Positions 49,113 through 63,700 of a stretch of DNA of 64,000 bases are shown one piece after another (within the stretch, counting starts at the first letter, position 1; each line of letters starts with the position of its first letter). The stretch comes from Rotaria sp. Silwood1 (lineage: Eukaryota > Rotifera > Eurotatoria > Philodinida > Philodinidae): positions 1,493,867 through 1,557,866 of the forward strand of contig CAJNOP010000002.1 of NCBI GenBank assembly GCA_905250075.1. The letters are read 5' to 3'. The translations under genes and the position numbers were made by a program. The notes beneath the pieces were generated by a model, which worked only from the letters and a program-made list of their open reading frames with translations, was not told where the DNA came from and did no database searches.

Positions 49113-52100
49113 TCAACATTCAGTACCACGAACAATAGGTGATGTTAATGTTTCACATTTTGTTTGTTGCTGAAAAAATGGTGAATGAGCATAATGTTTT
49201 TGTAAACTATTTTGTCTTGATTTAACAAGACCTGAACGTATTGTATCACCATTAGGTAAACAAACAACATCTGATGGACCTATACCAGAATCTGATGATG
49301 ATACAGGACGTTCTTCATATAAATATGATGAATTATCTGAACTACCATTATTTAAACGTGTACGTGAATTTGAACGTGAACGTGGTTTAGGTAATGGTAA
49401 TGGAATTTTATCAGAATTTTCAAGTGGTAAACGAACAGAACTTAATGTTGAATAACGTGGTTTAGGTGGTGGTGGTGCACGACGTTTTGTTGATGATGTT
49501 GGAACAAGAAATGAACCACTTTCAGACATAACATCTGTTGTTGTTGAATAAACTGGTGATTCATCTTCTTCTTCTTCTTCATCATTTTCAATAATTCCAT
49601 CATTATTAGAATTTTGTTTTTTTGTTGGAACAATCATACTTGACGGTGATAATGGTCCATATTTATTATCCATTAACGGATTACCATAAAATTTATTATT
49701 AAATGTACGTGTTCGTGTTGGTATTGAATTAAGACTACTTGTTATTGAATCTTGATCAATATAATGAAGATTAGTTGATTGTTGAGACTTTTTTTGATGA
49801 TAAACAGATGTTGGAGTAGACGTTGGATGAGAATATTTACCATTTAAATGAATAGGAATATCATAAACAGCTCCATTCTAAGAAAAGACAAAAAAGTAAT
49901 TAACAATCAAATTAGATTTTAAAATCCCACATTGAATAGTAGCCTACTGAGATTTTACTGCGGTCAACTCTATTTTTGTATTGTAGCTAGAATCTGATTC
50001 ACTTAGAAGCATAAAAGTGTACAAAATTCGATAGACTAAAATTTTCAAATTGTCTTAGAACTTTGATAGTTACTAACTAGCCAAAAATTGACTTCTATAC
50101 TTTTTCTGTACCTTGTTATTAGATAGCCGAATTAATGCGTTCGTTATACTATTTTCTCATCTACATGTATATCTGTCATCAACACTTTTCTTTGAGAAAC
50201 TATCAAACTTTGGCCGAGTTTTAAACAGAAAAATTGTATACGACTCTGTCAAGTGACGTCGTCTTTGAAGTTTATGAAAAGTTCAGAAACGCAACGAGAT
50301 ATTTTTCAATAATCTTGAAAGAAGTAAAAAGACTCAGAAAAAAAAACTAGTTTGTTCGTTAATTAAAAAAAAACATGTAGAATAACAGAGATTAGATGCA
50401 CCAAAACGTTACAACTAAACAACGACAAGCAATGAATTAAACTATTCGAGGATTAACATTGTTATTTTGTATTCATTCGTGTAGGATGAGCTTTTATTCA
50501 GTAGGGTGAGAAAAGTTTTATAAAACTTGTAAACTAACCTGATGATGATGTTTGTCAACACCATTTGGAACTAAATGTGAAACTGTATCGTCTTAAAACA
50601 GATTAAAATCATTAAATATGAAATATTTTTTGTTACAAAAAAGAAAATTTACCATTTATGGGTTTTAATGCTTCGCTCTCGGTCGACGAGCGAGGATATT
50701 CTATAAAAAAACAATAAAGTTTTTTTTTTCTTTGTCTTTAATATTTATCTAATTTCTTTTTGGTCAAAAAAAATATATATAATAGCGCAAAATAAAGAAA
50801 AACATGCATAAAAACATGCACTTGACGTCGATTTTTTTTAAAATGCCTAATTTGAAAACCTACGTCGTAGAAATAATAGAACGAGGAGAAGAAGACGATT
50901 GAATCTGATTTACAGAAACAATACGATGACGTTCTCTTGCCACTGGTAATGCTGAATATCAGTGCACAATAATTTATTGTGAAATAAAGATTTCCAACAA
51001 AGAAACAAAAACACATAGTACTTACTATCTTTTTGATAAAGATTATTTCGATTTTCAAGTTTTGTTCGATCATAATGACATGTTCCACAAAGACAACAAA
51101 GAAGAAAGAATGAAAGTGCACCACCAAATATACAACCAATAATAACAAGAATTTTTTTATTAAAAAATGATGTTTCTTTTTGTACTTGAAAGAAAAAAAA
51201 ATAAGATAACGAATTAAATATACTCAATAAGAACAAATCTTTTTTTTTTTTTTTCTTCTTATTTTCGTTATTTACCTGTTGGTTGATTTAATCGAATAAC
51301 ATAACCATATGTATTTGGTGACAATGAACCATAATGATTAAATGCAACAACACGAAATTCGACAGGTTCATGAAAATTTTCTAATGCAAATATGCAAGAT
51401 TTTGTTCGAGCAATTTCTTCAAATAGTTTTTGTTTGTTCATATGATTATATTTATATAATATACATGCATAATTTTCATTATCACCTTGAGCATAACTCT
51501 TCGTACAACTTATTGTTACAGTCACATTTGATGTATATGCATCGACTGTACAATGATTTATAGCATCAGGTATACCTAAAAATAGAGATAAATAATTATT
51601 AAATTCCATAATTTGATTTAAAGAAAAATTATTTGAATTCTTTAACTTCAAAGTAAAATTTTATATGCATATATATTTTTTAGCAGAATTTATTTCAATA
51701 GTTGACTTAAGTATTATTTGCCGCAGATATTAAATTATATGATTGTTTTAAATCAGTTTACTGAACTATAACTAAACAGTTAATAGTCTCATAAATTTGA
51801 GTCTAAACTATCACACACCTAAAAATAATGTTCCATATGCTCTCTAAACTCCTAATCGATGTATAGTATCAATGGACAAAAAAAATAAATTCTTCTTTGT
51901 TCAATTAGTTTTATTGGCTGAAAATGACATTCTTGTTATCATTATAGTAGGAATTTGGAAGATATGATCTGTTTATCGGATAAGAATATTGTGTATAACA
52001 GTATGCACGGTGATTCATCAATAACTAGACGATAAAAACTGTCAATGTCTTTAACTTGTTCTTATAAATTGGCCTGATTTTTTTTCTCGGTAATTGAGAA

Positions 52101-54497
52101 GTCTTCATTGTTTTTATTCACCAACAAGCTGTCAATGAATACTACTTTGAACTAGCATTAATGACCTCATTAAAGAAACACAACATTGCCCGAAGGTATC
52201 CCTCTGTGATCTCAACCGTTCTTAAGACTAAACATCTGAAATTTTTTACATATGTACTACAATAGAAATGTAGATCAATCAGGAACAGCCCGATTTCAAT
52301 TACTACAATTGAACAGGAGTTACAATGTATGATAGTTCTCTTCACAATAAGTTCTATAAATCAAGAATGGAACGAGTTTACGATCTAATCAACCTATCAG
52401 TATGTAAAATGTCGGCATCTTTTGAATGCTTTGATGAAACTTGATAAAATTTAGACCGTAAATAGCCGTATTAAATGTTTTTTTACATACAGATAAGTTC
52501 ACTAAATCATAAGCTTCTTTCCTTCTTGAGCCATAAGTCTTACAATAAGAATGATTGTCATAAATCATAACTCTTCTTCCACTCAAGTGAACAAGTTCAA
52601 GTTTGTCTCACTAATCTACATTACTGCGATAGTATATATATATATATATGTTCAAAATTTCACATATCTAGTTCTACATAGGATCAATTTTGTGGTTTTT
52701 CTTATGAATAAAAACCTTGAAGAGTCCTTCATCATCGCAACAAACAATTCGTTCAATTGATTAAAACAGACTGGAGATATTTCTTTTAATTGATGGCCTA
52801 ATTATTTATAAACTATTCTCTTTATATACACGTCATATATTCAAATTGCATAAAAATAATGTCGTATGATGTATTTAAGAAAGAGACCGTGCGCTACATA
52901 AAATAATCGACCATAGAAAAGTTTAATTAACGAATAAGTATCATTGAAATTCAAAAAATCGTTCTTTCATAAATAATTCAAAAAAAAAATAACTTGAGAA
53001 CTTTTATAAATAAGTTTTTTTTTTTCCATTAAAAAATCATCAGTTTTTATATCGCATTTCATAAGAGACTTCAAAAAAAAAAAAAGAAAAAAAAATAATA
53101 TCTACCTCCATGAATTAATTCATAAGTGCATGTATCAGAACCAATACTATTATTAGCCGTTATATTAAATGAACGAAAATGCTCAAGTGATGTTGGTGTT
53201 ATATCAAATGTATATTGCAAATTATTTTGATCACCATTTGTTCGATGTACAATTGATGGTGATAAACCATTGATTGTATATTGTATATATGTTGGATTAG
53301 CACGTATAACTGTACAATTAATTGTACGTGTATGATTAATACCAGAATAAATTTTTTTAAATTTTTCAGTAACAGTTGGTCGAACTAAATATTTCAAAAA
53401 GCAAAATAAAAAAAAAAAAAACTTCAAATAAAGAAAAAAAATTTTACATTCAATATAAAGTTGTTTTGTTATTGATATAATAAGATTTTTATCAATTTGT
53501 TTCATATCAACACGACATGTTAAATTTCGTCCATTATCATATGATGTTAAACCAGGTATACGATAAGCTTCATAAACACTTGGTTTAAATTGATTATCAA
53601 TAAATGTTGGTGGTTGTATACCACTAGCTAAAGCCATTATTGTTGGTGTTGTACCATTTTTATTTAATGATATATCAAGTGCTGGACGTGGATAACCATC
53701 AGCAGCACAAACAATATCTAATGGTTCACCTTCAATCATAACTAAACAATTTCTATTATCAATACCACATAAATCATTATTATGAATTCGAAATGATGCA
53801 TGAAGATTACTTAAATATACATGTTGAACAGGAACTAGTTAAACAAAACAAAATAACAATATAATTTCATTTTTTCAATAAACTTAATCAAAATTTTCAT
53901 TAATCATTGATATAGATGTCTGTTTCTTTTTTCTTTTATTTTAATAACAATATACAAAAGTAGTTTATCTTGTTCTAATCATCTCTACCGTCTGAATACA
54001 ATCGGTTGATTGAGAACAAATCGAGTGTCGAACAAGATATGCTTTGTTTTTATATATATAAAAGAAGAAAAAAGATATGTTATCAAATTTATGATGTAAC
54101 AATATCAAATCAACACAATTACAATTTAACATTCTTTTTTTTTTTGTCTTCCTTTGATTTATTTGTAAAACTTACTATAAACTTGAAGTTTTTGCCATTC
54201 AATATCATCTTGTGGACATTTATATAATCCACTATCATCTTCATTAGCATTATTTATTCGTAGTAAACTTGTACGATATGGATTTGAATATCGATCATCT
54301 TTTGATGGTTCAATAATAAAACTTTTTTTTCCATCAAAACTTCGATATTCATAAGCATATATTAATGTTGAACGATTGTCACATAATTCAGCTACATCAC
54401 CGCGTTTAACATAAGTTATTGTTTGTTGTCCAAATATAATTCTTATTATTATTGATAAGAAAAATAAAGAATAGAATAACATCAGATCATTATGCAT
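49113..54497 (-). CDS. Single-pass Ig-superfamily receptor/adhesion protein
   Basis: The start is at 54497 (MHNDLM) with a hydrophobic signal sequence ending near FGQQ. The extracellular part has an Ig V-like domain (AELCDNRS...DDSGLYKCPQDD), a second Ig domain (GEPLDIVCAADGYPRPALD...GRNLTCRVD), a third (RTINCTVIRANP...SIGSDTCTYEL) and a fibronectin-III-like domain (about 51.27-51.58 kb). One membrane helix follows (KILVIIGCIFGGALSFFLLCCLCG). The cytoplasmic tail has a proline-rich SH3-type ligand (RRAPPPPKPRY), a second PLPLPKPRSRS stretch, an acidic run and several Tyr residues (SPVYSTT, SSYLYEE). Many N-glycosylation sequons are present. The plan fits a neural or epithelial adhesion receptor. 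The nearest named family is uncertain. A 1.5-kb intron lies at about 51.59-53.10 kb and a 0.66-kb one at 49.88-50.54 kb. Confidence 0.83.
51590..53104. other. Long intron of the Ig-receptor gene
   Basis: About 1.5 kb between the third Ig exon and the fibronectin-like exon. AT-rich, with a (TA)n run near 52640. No coding exon, RNA gene or convincing inverted repeat was found. Confidence 0.45.
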
Positions 54498-57400
54498 AAT
54501 TCATCTTAAATTAGAATAAAAAAAGAAAATGAAATCAAAATCTCTGTTTCAAGAAGTATAAATAAATCTATGATTAATATTCGTTTGTTCAACAACAAAA
54601 AAAAAACAACAAAGAAAAAAGATCGAGGGATGTTTGTTCAAAGCAAGAAGAAAAAGAAAAAAAAAAGAGATTGATTATATATGAAAGATAGTCTACTATT
54701 ATCATCGTCCTTTAAATACTAGAGGAAGTACTAGGTAATCATACTCCGTTATTATTGAAGAAAAGATGAAAATGAAACTAATTATCCAAAGCAAATCATC
54801 GAGTAACAACCTTGGAAATACGAGAATGGAAAAAAAAAAGAAACTGAATCAGCTCGTTCTTTTATATGATCTACGATGATCATTTTTTTTTATCGATTTG
54901 TATCTTGACCATGTAAGTAACACGCAAAAAAAGACGAGAGAGAAAAGACCCGTTGGCTTAGAGACAACACTTAATGGCTCTCTTGCGCTCAACCACCAGT
55001 AATTGGTATCGACGATTACAAACCTTACGCGCGAGCGCAAGCGCGCTTAACATTATAATTTTACTGATGAGTCCCGTATGTTATTTGTTTGAAGGAACAG
55101 AGAAAGAATTACAGAAATAAGAAAATGATGATGACAAACTGTTGACCGTTCATATTGCACAATAGTGAACGTCACTGACATTACATACATGCAAGTTAAA
55201 AAAGAAAAAAAGAAAAAGTATTGTAATGATGATGACTGACACGATAACATGATTATGTGCGTGTATGAAAAGTGCCAAAAATGTTAATAACATCCGCGAG
55301 ATGAAATAGATAACAACGAACAAGATTAAAAAACTATATAATGTATTTCGACAGTAAGAGAAGAGAAAAAATTTGAAAATTTTTTGTAAAAAAAATGAAA
55401 AAATTACGTTTTCTCACGTACCTGAAACTACTGGAAGAGACGCACATTTACCATAGCTGGCATACTCAAATCGTCAATTCATATCTCATATCTTATTTTT
55501 GGGGTGCATCGTTTATTGACAAGAACGATAAAAGAATGTATAATAATATTGTAGATGATGTATATAAAGAATATCTGATCACAGTTCGTGCACACACATG
55601 CAATGAAGATCGGACAGTATTTTCTCAATGCTATTTATATTATTTTTCTCTCTCGCTGTCATTCTTTTCTCTAGTACTGTTATGAGATGCAAACGAGTAT
55701 GCATGCATACGTCGGGTAAGATGTAGACGGCATGAACATTTCTTCTGCGATTTTTTCCTTTTCTATGCTCATTCTACTTGAAAAAAAAAGATGACCATCA
55801 TCACCCTTACGAGGGTAAAAGAAGAGAACAAGCATTGAATGAATAGCGTTCTTTCTTCTGTCTCGATTTTTTTTTGTCGTCTCTACATGTATATGCGTTT
55901 ACTTCCATTCCTCATTGCAACGAAACCACATACACTCACACATAAAGAGAGAGAAAGAAAGACAAAAGAACAAGATGAAAAAAAAAAACGAGCACACACA
56001 GTTGATGGATGGATCTGGATAATGAAACAAGTCAACCTACTGATGTTGATACTGACCGGTTAAAATACGCCCCAGTTGTACTTAATACAAAGAGAAAAAA
56101 AAGAATACGCGCGTTATGAAAGTATAAAACGCAGTAAAAAAAAAAAGAGGAAGGAAGATGTATGTTCTTGTAACACGAGGCCAACTAATTCTCATTTTGA
56201 CGAGTTCGTACTAGATTTGACACTATCATCTAATGTCCGTGTTCACGTTGTGCTACACTTCAATGTGCCCTTTTAGAGAGTTACGGACCTGGATGGAGAG
56301 AATATTGCGCTTTCAATTCAAGGTCTCAACCTTTTATTGAGATCTAACTTCACTTTTATTCTGTTGTTCAGTATTTAATCACATTTATATCGAATGAATA
56401 ATGTTCATTGAATAGAATAGGATTAATGAAGTTCGACAAGATTCAGTTCAGAGCTCGAACTAATTCAAGAAGTCACTTACAAATAACTTGCAAGACTGTT
56501 GATTGCAAAATTGTATGTAAACGGACATAAATTGATGACAAGCTGTTGATGATAGTTAACGAAAAAAAAAAAGAAACATCCGATTTGATTAGTTGTATGT
56601 CATCATCATCAGCGTCCTCAATCGAAAAGCACATACTCACACACATCTATTCTGAACCATTAACGTTTTTCTGGTTATGTTGCATAAGTTTATATGTGCA
56701 TCGTATACAGACAATAAACGATCGAATTACACGCTCGATATACGTACTAAAAAAGGACACACGTAGAACGCCTGTGTCCAATCGATATCTTCCTATCAAG
56801 TAAAAGAAAAAAAAAAGGAAGACAGAAACAATCAAGAGTGACTTTAACATTTTTCTAATTATATCGTTCTTGTTCATATCAACATCCTTCATGAAATTTG
56901 TCTTTTTCTTCCGCTCATTTTACATACATAAAAATGTGACAATACAAGGTTTCATCTAAATGCGGAAGAATAATAAAAAAAACGAAGAAATAAAACTGTT
57001 TTACTAGCCGTTTCTTTAAACACATATATGTATAAAATATGCATTTTGTTGAATTCTTATGTAAATTGATCTAGTCTTTAAATCAACAGTATCATATAGA
57101 ACAAGGCAAAGGAGACGAAAGAATGAAAAAAAAAAAGAAAGAAAAGTTAAAAACCCAATCCATTATTCTTTTGTCTACAGATAAAATATCTATTCGATTG
57201 GTTTTAAATTGAACCAATCAAGACATATCAATATTTCACTTTAATAATTCAATTTTAATTAAACTGCATTAACGATTAAATCTCTGTTTTTTTTTTCGAT
57301 AGATTATCTTATTTCAACTTAACAATCAAAGTCAAAGAACGTATGTCTTATGAATAAGTTAACAAATCTTGTTTCTTTTCCAGATCTATTGACTTTGTTA

Positions 57401-57723
57401 ACTATAGATTTTCTTGAAATAATATTATTAGTTACAGTAATTAGGTCTCGTCATTAATTGTGTGTATTAAACCAACAAATCCAAGAACTTTTGTACAAAA
57501 AAAAAAAAAATATTCCATTCAAGAAAAACAAAAGAAAAGAATAGAACAAATATTAAACAAGTGAATCACGCGTTTGTTTGATTGATAATGCCAATCATGT
57601 TTCATACTTGGTAAATATATATGATATGTCATTTTCGACATCGATCAATTTGATTGAATACTAAAAACTACTATTCATTTTTATTCCAGATGGATATTAA
57701 ATATACGAATAATTATTGCCGTG
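54498..57723. other. Intergenic, 3.2 kb, between divergent genes
   Basis: Lies between the starts of the minus-strand Ig receptor and plus-strand USP24 and should hold both promoters. The plus-strand frames at 55395-56276 and 56546-56803 are Lys-rich or low complexity and unconvincing. A GC-richer island with an inverted repeat lies at about 54949-55048. Confidence 0.4.
54949..55048. other. GC-rich island with inverted repeats
   Basis: About 100 bp stand out from the AT-rich background. cttgcgctc (54982-54990) and gagcgcaag (55033-55041) are perfect reverse complements, and between them accaccagtaattggt contains the smaller accagtaattggt stem. gcgcgagcgcaagcgcgc is at 55029-55046. It could be a structured RNA, a promoter element or the 5' UTR of the Ig-receptor gene, whose start is about 450 bp away on the minus strand. 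It does not fold as a tRNA by eye. Confidence 0.4.
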
Positions 57724-60700
57724 ATGAAACGCAGTGCTCACACGGTAAATTCTTCTTTAACTGAAACTACTAATAATCATTCCCCAAAACGTTCTTGTAT
57801 TCAACGAAATAAACTTTATGTTGCCAGGTATATTCATATTTTAAATGTTTCTTAGTTGGTTTTCTTTTCTAATTAAGTAATACAACAAGTGCTTGTTCAT
57901 CATCATCATCAAATGATATGTTAACTATGGAAGATCATATTCAATCATTAATATCTATGGGGTTCATTGATAGAGATATAAATCGTAAAGCATTAATTAA
58001 AGCTAATAATGATATAAGTGAAGCTGTAACTATTCTAACTAGTTCAAATTATTATGATGATGATATTCTTATACCAACTGAAACAATGGCATCAACTTTC
58101 ATCGGTCCACTTACTAAAGAACAACTCGAACAACAACAGCAACAAACAGTAAGAAAAAAAAAAAAGAAATGTGACAAAGAAAAGGAAGATAAGAAAAGAA
58201 AAAAGAAAAAAAATAAAAAGGTTTTTTTTTTTTTTTTTGGAGTTGTTTTATATATTTTTGTCGTCTGACAAGTTATGGTGCGTTTGAGAAAAAAAATTTT
58301 CAATAAAATATTCAAAGCAAAACAAACGGTTATTATTTTAGAAATTAAAATTAAAATTTTTTGATTTATTTTATTTCATTATTTATTTATTTTTGTAAAG
58401 GTTCCTTCAAACAATAATAATAATAATTCAAATGGTTCACAGTCTGTAACATCGGATGAATATTCAATAAATAATTTTAATTCATTTACAACTAATGCTT
58501 TTCTTGATCTTGAAATAAAAGTTTATGGTGAGAATTGGTCAATACCTTATAAACGTACGTATGGTTTTATTTTGTTGTATAAGAACGAAAAATCATATTA
58601 TATGAATCACAGATGTTTACGATAAATCTTTTCATTGACTCAGAAAGTAAATTTTCACGTCATGAGCTGCCAACTTAATAGAACAAAATAAATTTCTATG
58701 TAATATATATTTTTTTTCTTTTCTATTAAATCAATAGGAAGCGTGTTTCTGTTGGTTAATAGTATGTTTTAGACATATGCAAATGTATAAATAATAGAAA
58801 AAAAAGAATTATATTTGTAAAATAGGGTGGCAACGACGATAGGTATTGAAAGTATACATATGTCTAAATGAATATACGAGTTATTGAATTAGAATATAAT
58901 TTATACAATACAGTTGTTCTTAGAAAATGAAAGCGCTTTGCAATCTTTTATTTTGCCAGTGAAACAAAACACACACAGAACTCATAAAGATATATTTACT
59001 ATACATTTGCAATCGATTTCACTAACAAGTGTCTTAATAAACTATGTTTGATGTGCAGAGGCATTCAGAACAGAAGAGTATATGTGATGCTTCCAATCAT
59101 AAAAAATTTCTGTTTTTCTCTAGCCAAGTTCCAGCCTTTTATAGTTTTCTTGTGCTCATGAATTCCAGAAAAAAACGTTCATCTTCCTCTTCTCTCACTA
59201 AATCCGGTCAACTTTAGTAAAAATTTGCCAATCGAACTCCTGATCCACCAATCTACCTCCCTCTCAATCATGGTGGCCTCGAAACTAGGGTCTGTTGAGT
59301 ACAAAAATTTTCGACCTAGGTCAAGTCGGATTGTAGTTGAATGCTTTCAATTAAACGTTCTCATTGAAATAAGATAACTGCCAAGAAGATACGAGAAACT
59401 TTTTTTCTGTGTTTTATATTCGATGACTAGTGTACTATACTCATTTCTGAGATCACTTGTTTAAGAAATGTGCAGAGTAGAACTCATCAAGTTCAAAGTT
59501 TACGGGACCGACCCAACAGGCTCTACTCTGGATACGCCTGTTGAAGTTTAACATTGTCAAGTATTCCAGTTTTATAAGTTCGTTAAATAATTTTTCATTA
59601 AAACACAATACAAATAGTATTAAGTAAACGAATTTGATACTTACCTGGATACAAAAGTGATTAAGAAAAATAATTTATTATTAGTTCAGCTATGTTATAG
59701 TACAGAAAAAGAGACTTTTTACTGTAAAGTCTTGTACGTAATTATTCATATCTTAATGATCTCGAGTTGCATAATTATAAATATAAGTTATACTTTTAAA
59801 AAATGAAGCTAATGTGAAAAGCTCTTCTCATTTTTTGTCGTGTACACTTATTCAAATAAATCCAAGAATAACATATGCTGTTTCTGAGAATTAGATTACT
59901 TTTTCAGAAAAAAAAAAATGTTCTAAATAAAAATAGCAATCCTTGAACATACATAATTTGAATAAAGCTCGACTTTATTACTTTGAATACATTTAGGCCC
60001 TTCAGAGAGGATTATTTTTGACAAATCTGAAATCCTTTGCACAGTCTTTGGGATATTAGACAAACGTGAAAAAATTAATTAAGATATATCATGAAGTCAA
60101 CCCTAGAAATATCATGAAAATCCATCCCTTTTATAATTTCATCATATAAATATGAAATATATTGAGGGACAGAAAAATAACTTTTTCGCTTGACTCTTTG
60201 ACTTTGCTTTTCACAATCATGGATTCACTCATGTTCTACATTTGAATCCCTTTCCTCATCATTTGGTGACTATACAGTTGTTCCAGAACAAACTAAACTT
60301 TTACTACTACGAAAATAAAGCCTAATTGTCAACAAATGATATTTTTCTTGCATCATTTGATACAGAAAGGTAAGCAATCTCCGAAGAAACAATGTTTGAA
60401 CTAAATCTGTGAGTCTAAATTTTGAAAAGGAACTTTTCAAAAAAAAAAACAGGAATCTATATGAGCAAGATGAATTACTAGAAAAATCAATTTTGTAGAA
60501 TAGAGCTGTTTTAATTATGTGATCGTGCAATATAGATTAGGATGTACGTATGATAAAATTTTCACGCATATAGAATACGCTCTTTCCAAGACATCGATGT
60601 TTTTCTGAATGAATTAACGTTGATAGTCGATCGGCGGGATCCTACAAAACACATTCTTTTCTTTATTTGAAAAAGTTCTTACATGTCTAAAAGTTTCAAA

Positions 60701-63700
60701 TCCTAGATAAAACGAGATTAACTAAGCTTGAAGTAGATTTACAAATTTCGATTGCGCAGCTTCCTAGTGATTCGGTAGTTTCTCTCGTGCAATGGCTTAT
60801 AAGGAAAAAAAAGAAATAGATGGAGATAAGAACCAATACTAGCCTAGGATCGACATTCTCAAGTAGACCGATACAATATCATGAGAGACACTCATAAGTC
60901 AATTATAAGTTCATTCAGAACAATCACGTAAATATACATAAGAGGTTCAAGTCAATAAAAAAAACCGATTAATTTTTTTTGTTAAGGTGAAGAAGCTCTT
61001 GGACAATGTCTTCTATCAGCAACACAACTTGCTCTTGCCGGTAAAATCACAAAATATGTCTCTTGGTCTTTTTTCGTTGATGTTCTATTTTATATGTTTA
61101 GGCACAGCTGATCAAGATAAAAATTGTGTAAAATTTATGGAAGATTTAATACCTGAAGCTTTTCGAAAAGTATAAGTATGATGTGATTATTTCATTAGTT
61201 TTACTCTTTTTTTATTATTCAGTTACAATGTTCTCATCCTGTGAATAATTGGGCATTTGAAATTCAATCAGGTGTATTCGAGATGGTTGAATTATTAATT
61301 GATTTAATTGCAGCACGTTTATCATATTCACCAGTACCTGTTAAATTACTTGAAACATTATCTATTGTATTTGATTATGATTCTGTTTTTCAACGAAAAA
61401 ATAAAACAAAACCGTATGATCGTTCATTATATGATAAACAATTAGATGATCGTATACTAGCTAATCCACCATCAACATCAACATTTTCTGTTTATAATCG
61501 AAATGAAACTTATGGTTGGTTATGTCAACTAATAAATCGTTTCGTATTAAAAGATGGTATTGTAAATTTAAAAGCACAATATCAAAATGAAAAACCATTA
61601 ACAGCTCTTGTAAGAAATAGGAAAAAGACAACGAAGGATTTCTTTCTTTTTTTTTCCTATTGGAAAGTATTTCATACGAATAAAAAGCTACAAGATTGTG
61701 ACCAAACTTTAAATATGAACATAGAAATATTGTCCCTAGTTTTGTTCAAGAGTAGTGAGGAACTTTTTGACAGATCAAAAAATTTATTTTTAATGGTGAA
61801 CCAATAGAATTTGTTTATCTTTCGAGACTCTTTTCGAACATAGGAAAACAGTTCAATGGCAGTTGTTTTGTACAGCGACCATTTCTCTACATAATATTAT
61901 ATTAAACTAAACTGTAGCTTCTAGCCAATAACTTCTTTCCAAGAGCTCTTTTTTAATGTAAAATCGTGGTCGACTTTTTCAAAACTGAGTATTTAAGAAA
62001 AAATAAAAAACTAGGTACATTGTCAAAGGACAAAACATAGTGCATTTAGTGTGATAGCTTCTCATCTAGAAGTAGATATATGAATAAAGAATACAAATGG
62101 TAGTTTTGAGTCGCAATAGTGAAAATACAAAAATTTTCCGTCCAAACGAATTTTTGACTTTCTCAAAGATTATTTTCATTATTCTCGTACAAAAAACAGA
62201 CAAAATCCTTACATTCATAATCAAAAACAGCACACAATTCAGGTCCTGTCGAGGAGCGTAGTCAAGAATTTTCCAAGGATAGTGTCCGGCTTGTTATGAG
62301 ATGAGAACGGCGCACAGCATGCTATGAGCCGGTTGACGTTTTTGCAACCTGATTAGATCGGCGAATTTACATTTATGATTGTGTCGATAAAAACCTTTCG
62401 GAATATAAAACTTTGTCTGGAGCGGACTAGCTAGTCCGGCTTCAAGTATGGTGTACAGGCATTCTTTCTATCTCCTGGCTACGTTCCTGCTCCTAACTTC
62501 TAGCTTTTTTGTCGACCATCTATTATTTTTATCAATCAATTATTTTTAGGAATATAATGCTTTACTTTCACCATTTGTTAATTGTATGGATTATATACAT
62601 ATTGATAAATACCGACAATTATTTAGTGAACATATTGAACAAGCATTAGATTATATTAAAAATTTAAAAGAACAAGATTTCAAAGCTAAAGTTTGTTCTC
62701 AAGCGAGAAATAAAAAGAAAATATTGTTTTTTTTTTTTATTTTGTAAATTTTAGTCAACAAATACAATATTTGAATTATTATCAACATTACGTAAAATAT
62801 GTTCAGCTGTATGGCCTAATCGTATTGAACAAATAGAACAATTACATCTTAATTTATTACTTAGAATGATTGCGTTATCGAATTTTAATGCTAAAATGAA
62901 TTCATTAAAAGAAGTAATAAATTAAATAAAGCATACTCAATTAAACAAAAGCTATATACATATATTTATTTTAGCTAGCAAAAATAATTGAAAATGCAAT
63001 ATCGAATATTCCGAGTTTGACTAAAGCATCTATTCGACGTGATGTTATTAGTGAATGGATTATTGAAAATTCTATACTTTCCAAAGCACTTGAAGGTAAA
63101 ATAAAAAACGAAATAACTATATTGAGTTTTATTTATTTTGTTTTAATTTTAATATTCAAAGGAAATATTGATCAAAATCAATATGTTGAAAAAGTTCGAA
63201 CATTAATGGATTTTATTGCACCAAAAATTTCAAAAGAAGATATTCAAACTATATGGAAAATGCAGGTATTTGAAAAACTATTGATATTATGATTCGAAGA
63301 ATATAGTTAGTTATTACGAATATTTTATTTCTGCCTTCTCAAACATTCCATTCTGATTTCAATGATTTCTTTGGCTATGAATACGACATGGTATTCTACT
63401 AAAAACTCTACAAGGCTTTGTTTTCTTAATATGATAGAGATCTTTAAAAGATAAACATATTAATAATACAATAATTTCACTAAATCTCAATAGGAACTCA
63501 AATTCTTTTAAGATTCTTACTAGAAAACTCTGCAGTATTTATATACAAAAAGAATCATTGAACTCAGAAGAAGATATTTGAAGAGATGTGTTCGTAAGCA
63601 TTAGCGCTTATAAGAAGAATAGAACGATGAAAGTCTACTTGTCTTTTATGAGAAATAGAATAACGAAGGGCAGTGAACACAAAACTATTACTTGAGATTT

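Noticed and set aside
48815-49173. Overlapping frames on both strands between the BRCT and Ig-receptor genes
   Set aside because: They fall in poly-A/T-rich intergenic sequence and the 3' end of the Ig-receptor gene in the wrong frame.
55068-55105. ctgatgagtcc, resembling a hammerhead ribozyme core
   Set aside because: The required CGAAA box after stem II and a matching stem III are absent.
55395-56803. Several plus-strand frames of 66-96 codons
   Set aside because: Lys/Ser-rich or hydrophobic low-complexity translations, no splice logic and no protein similarity.
58148-58315. Lys-rich plus-strand extension and Phe-rich minus-strand frame
   Set aside because: The UBA exon of USP24 ends at a GT donor at 58149; what follows is A-rich intron read through, and the minus-strand frame is its shadow.
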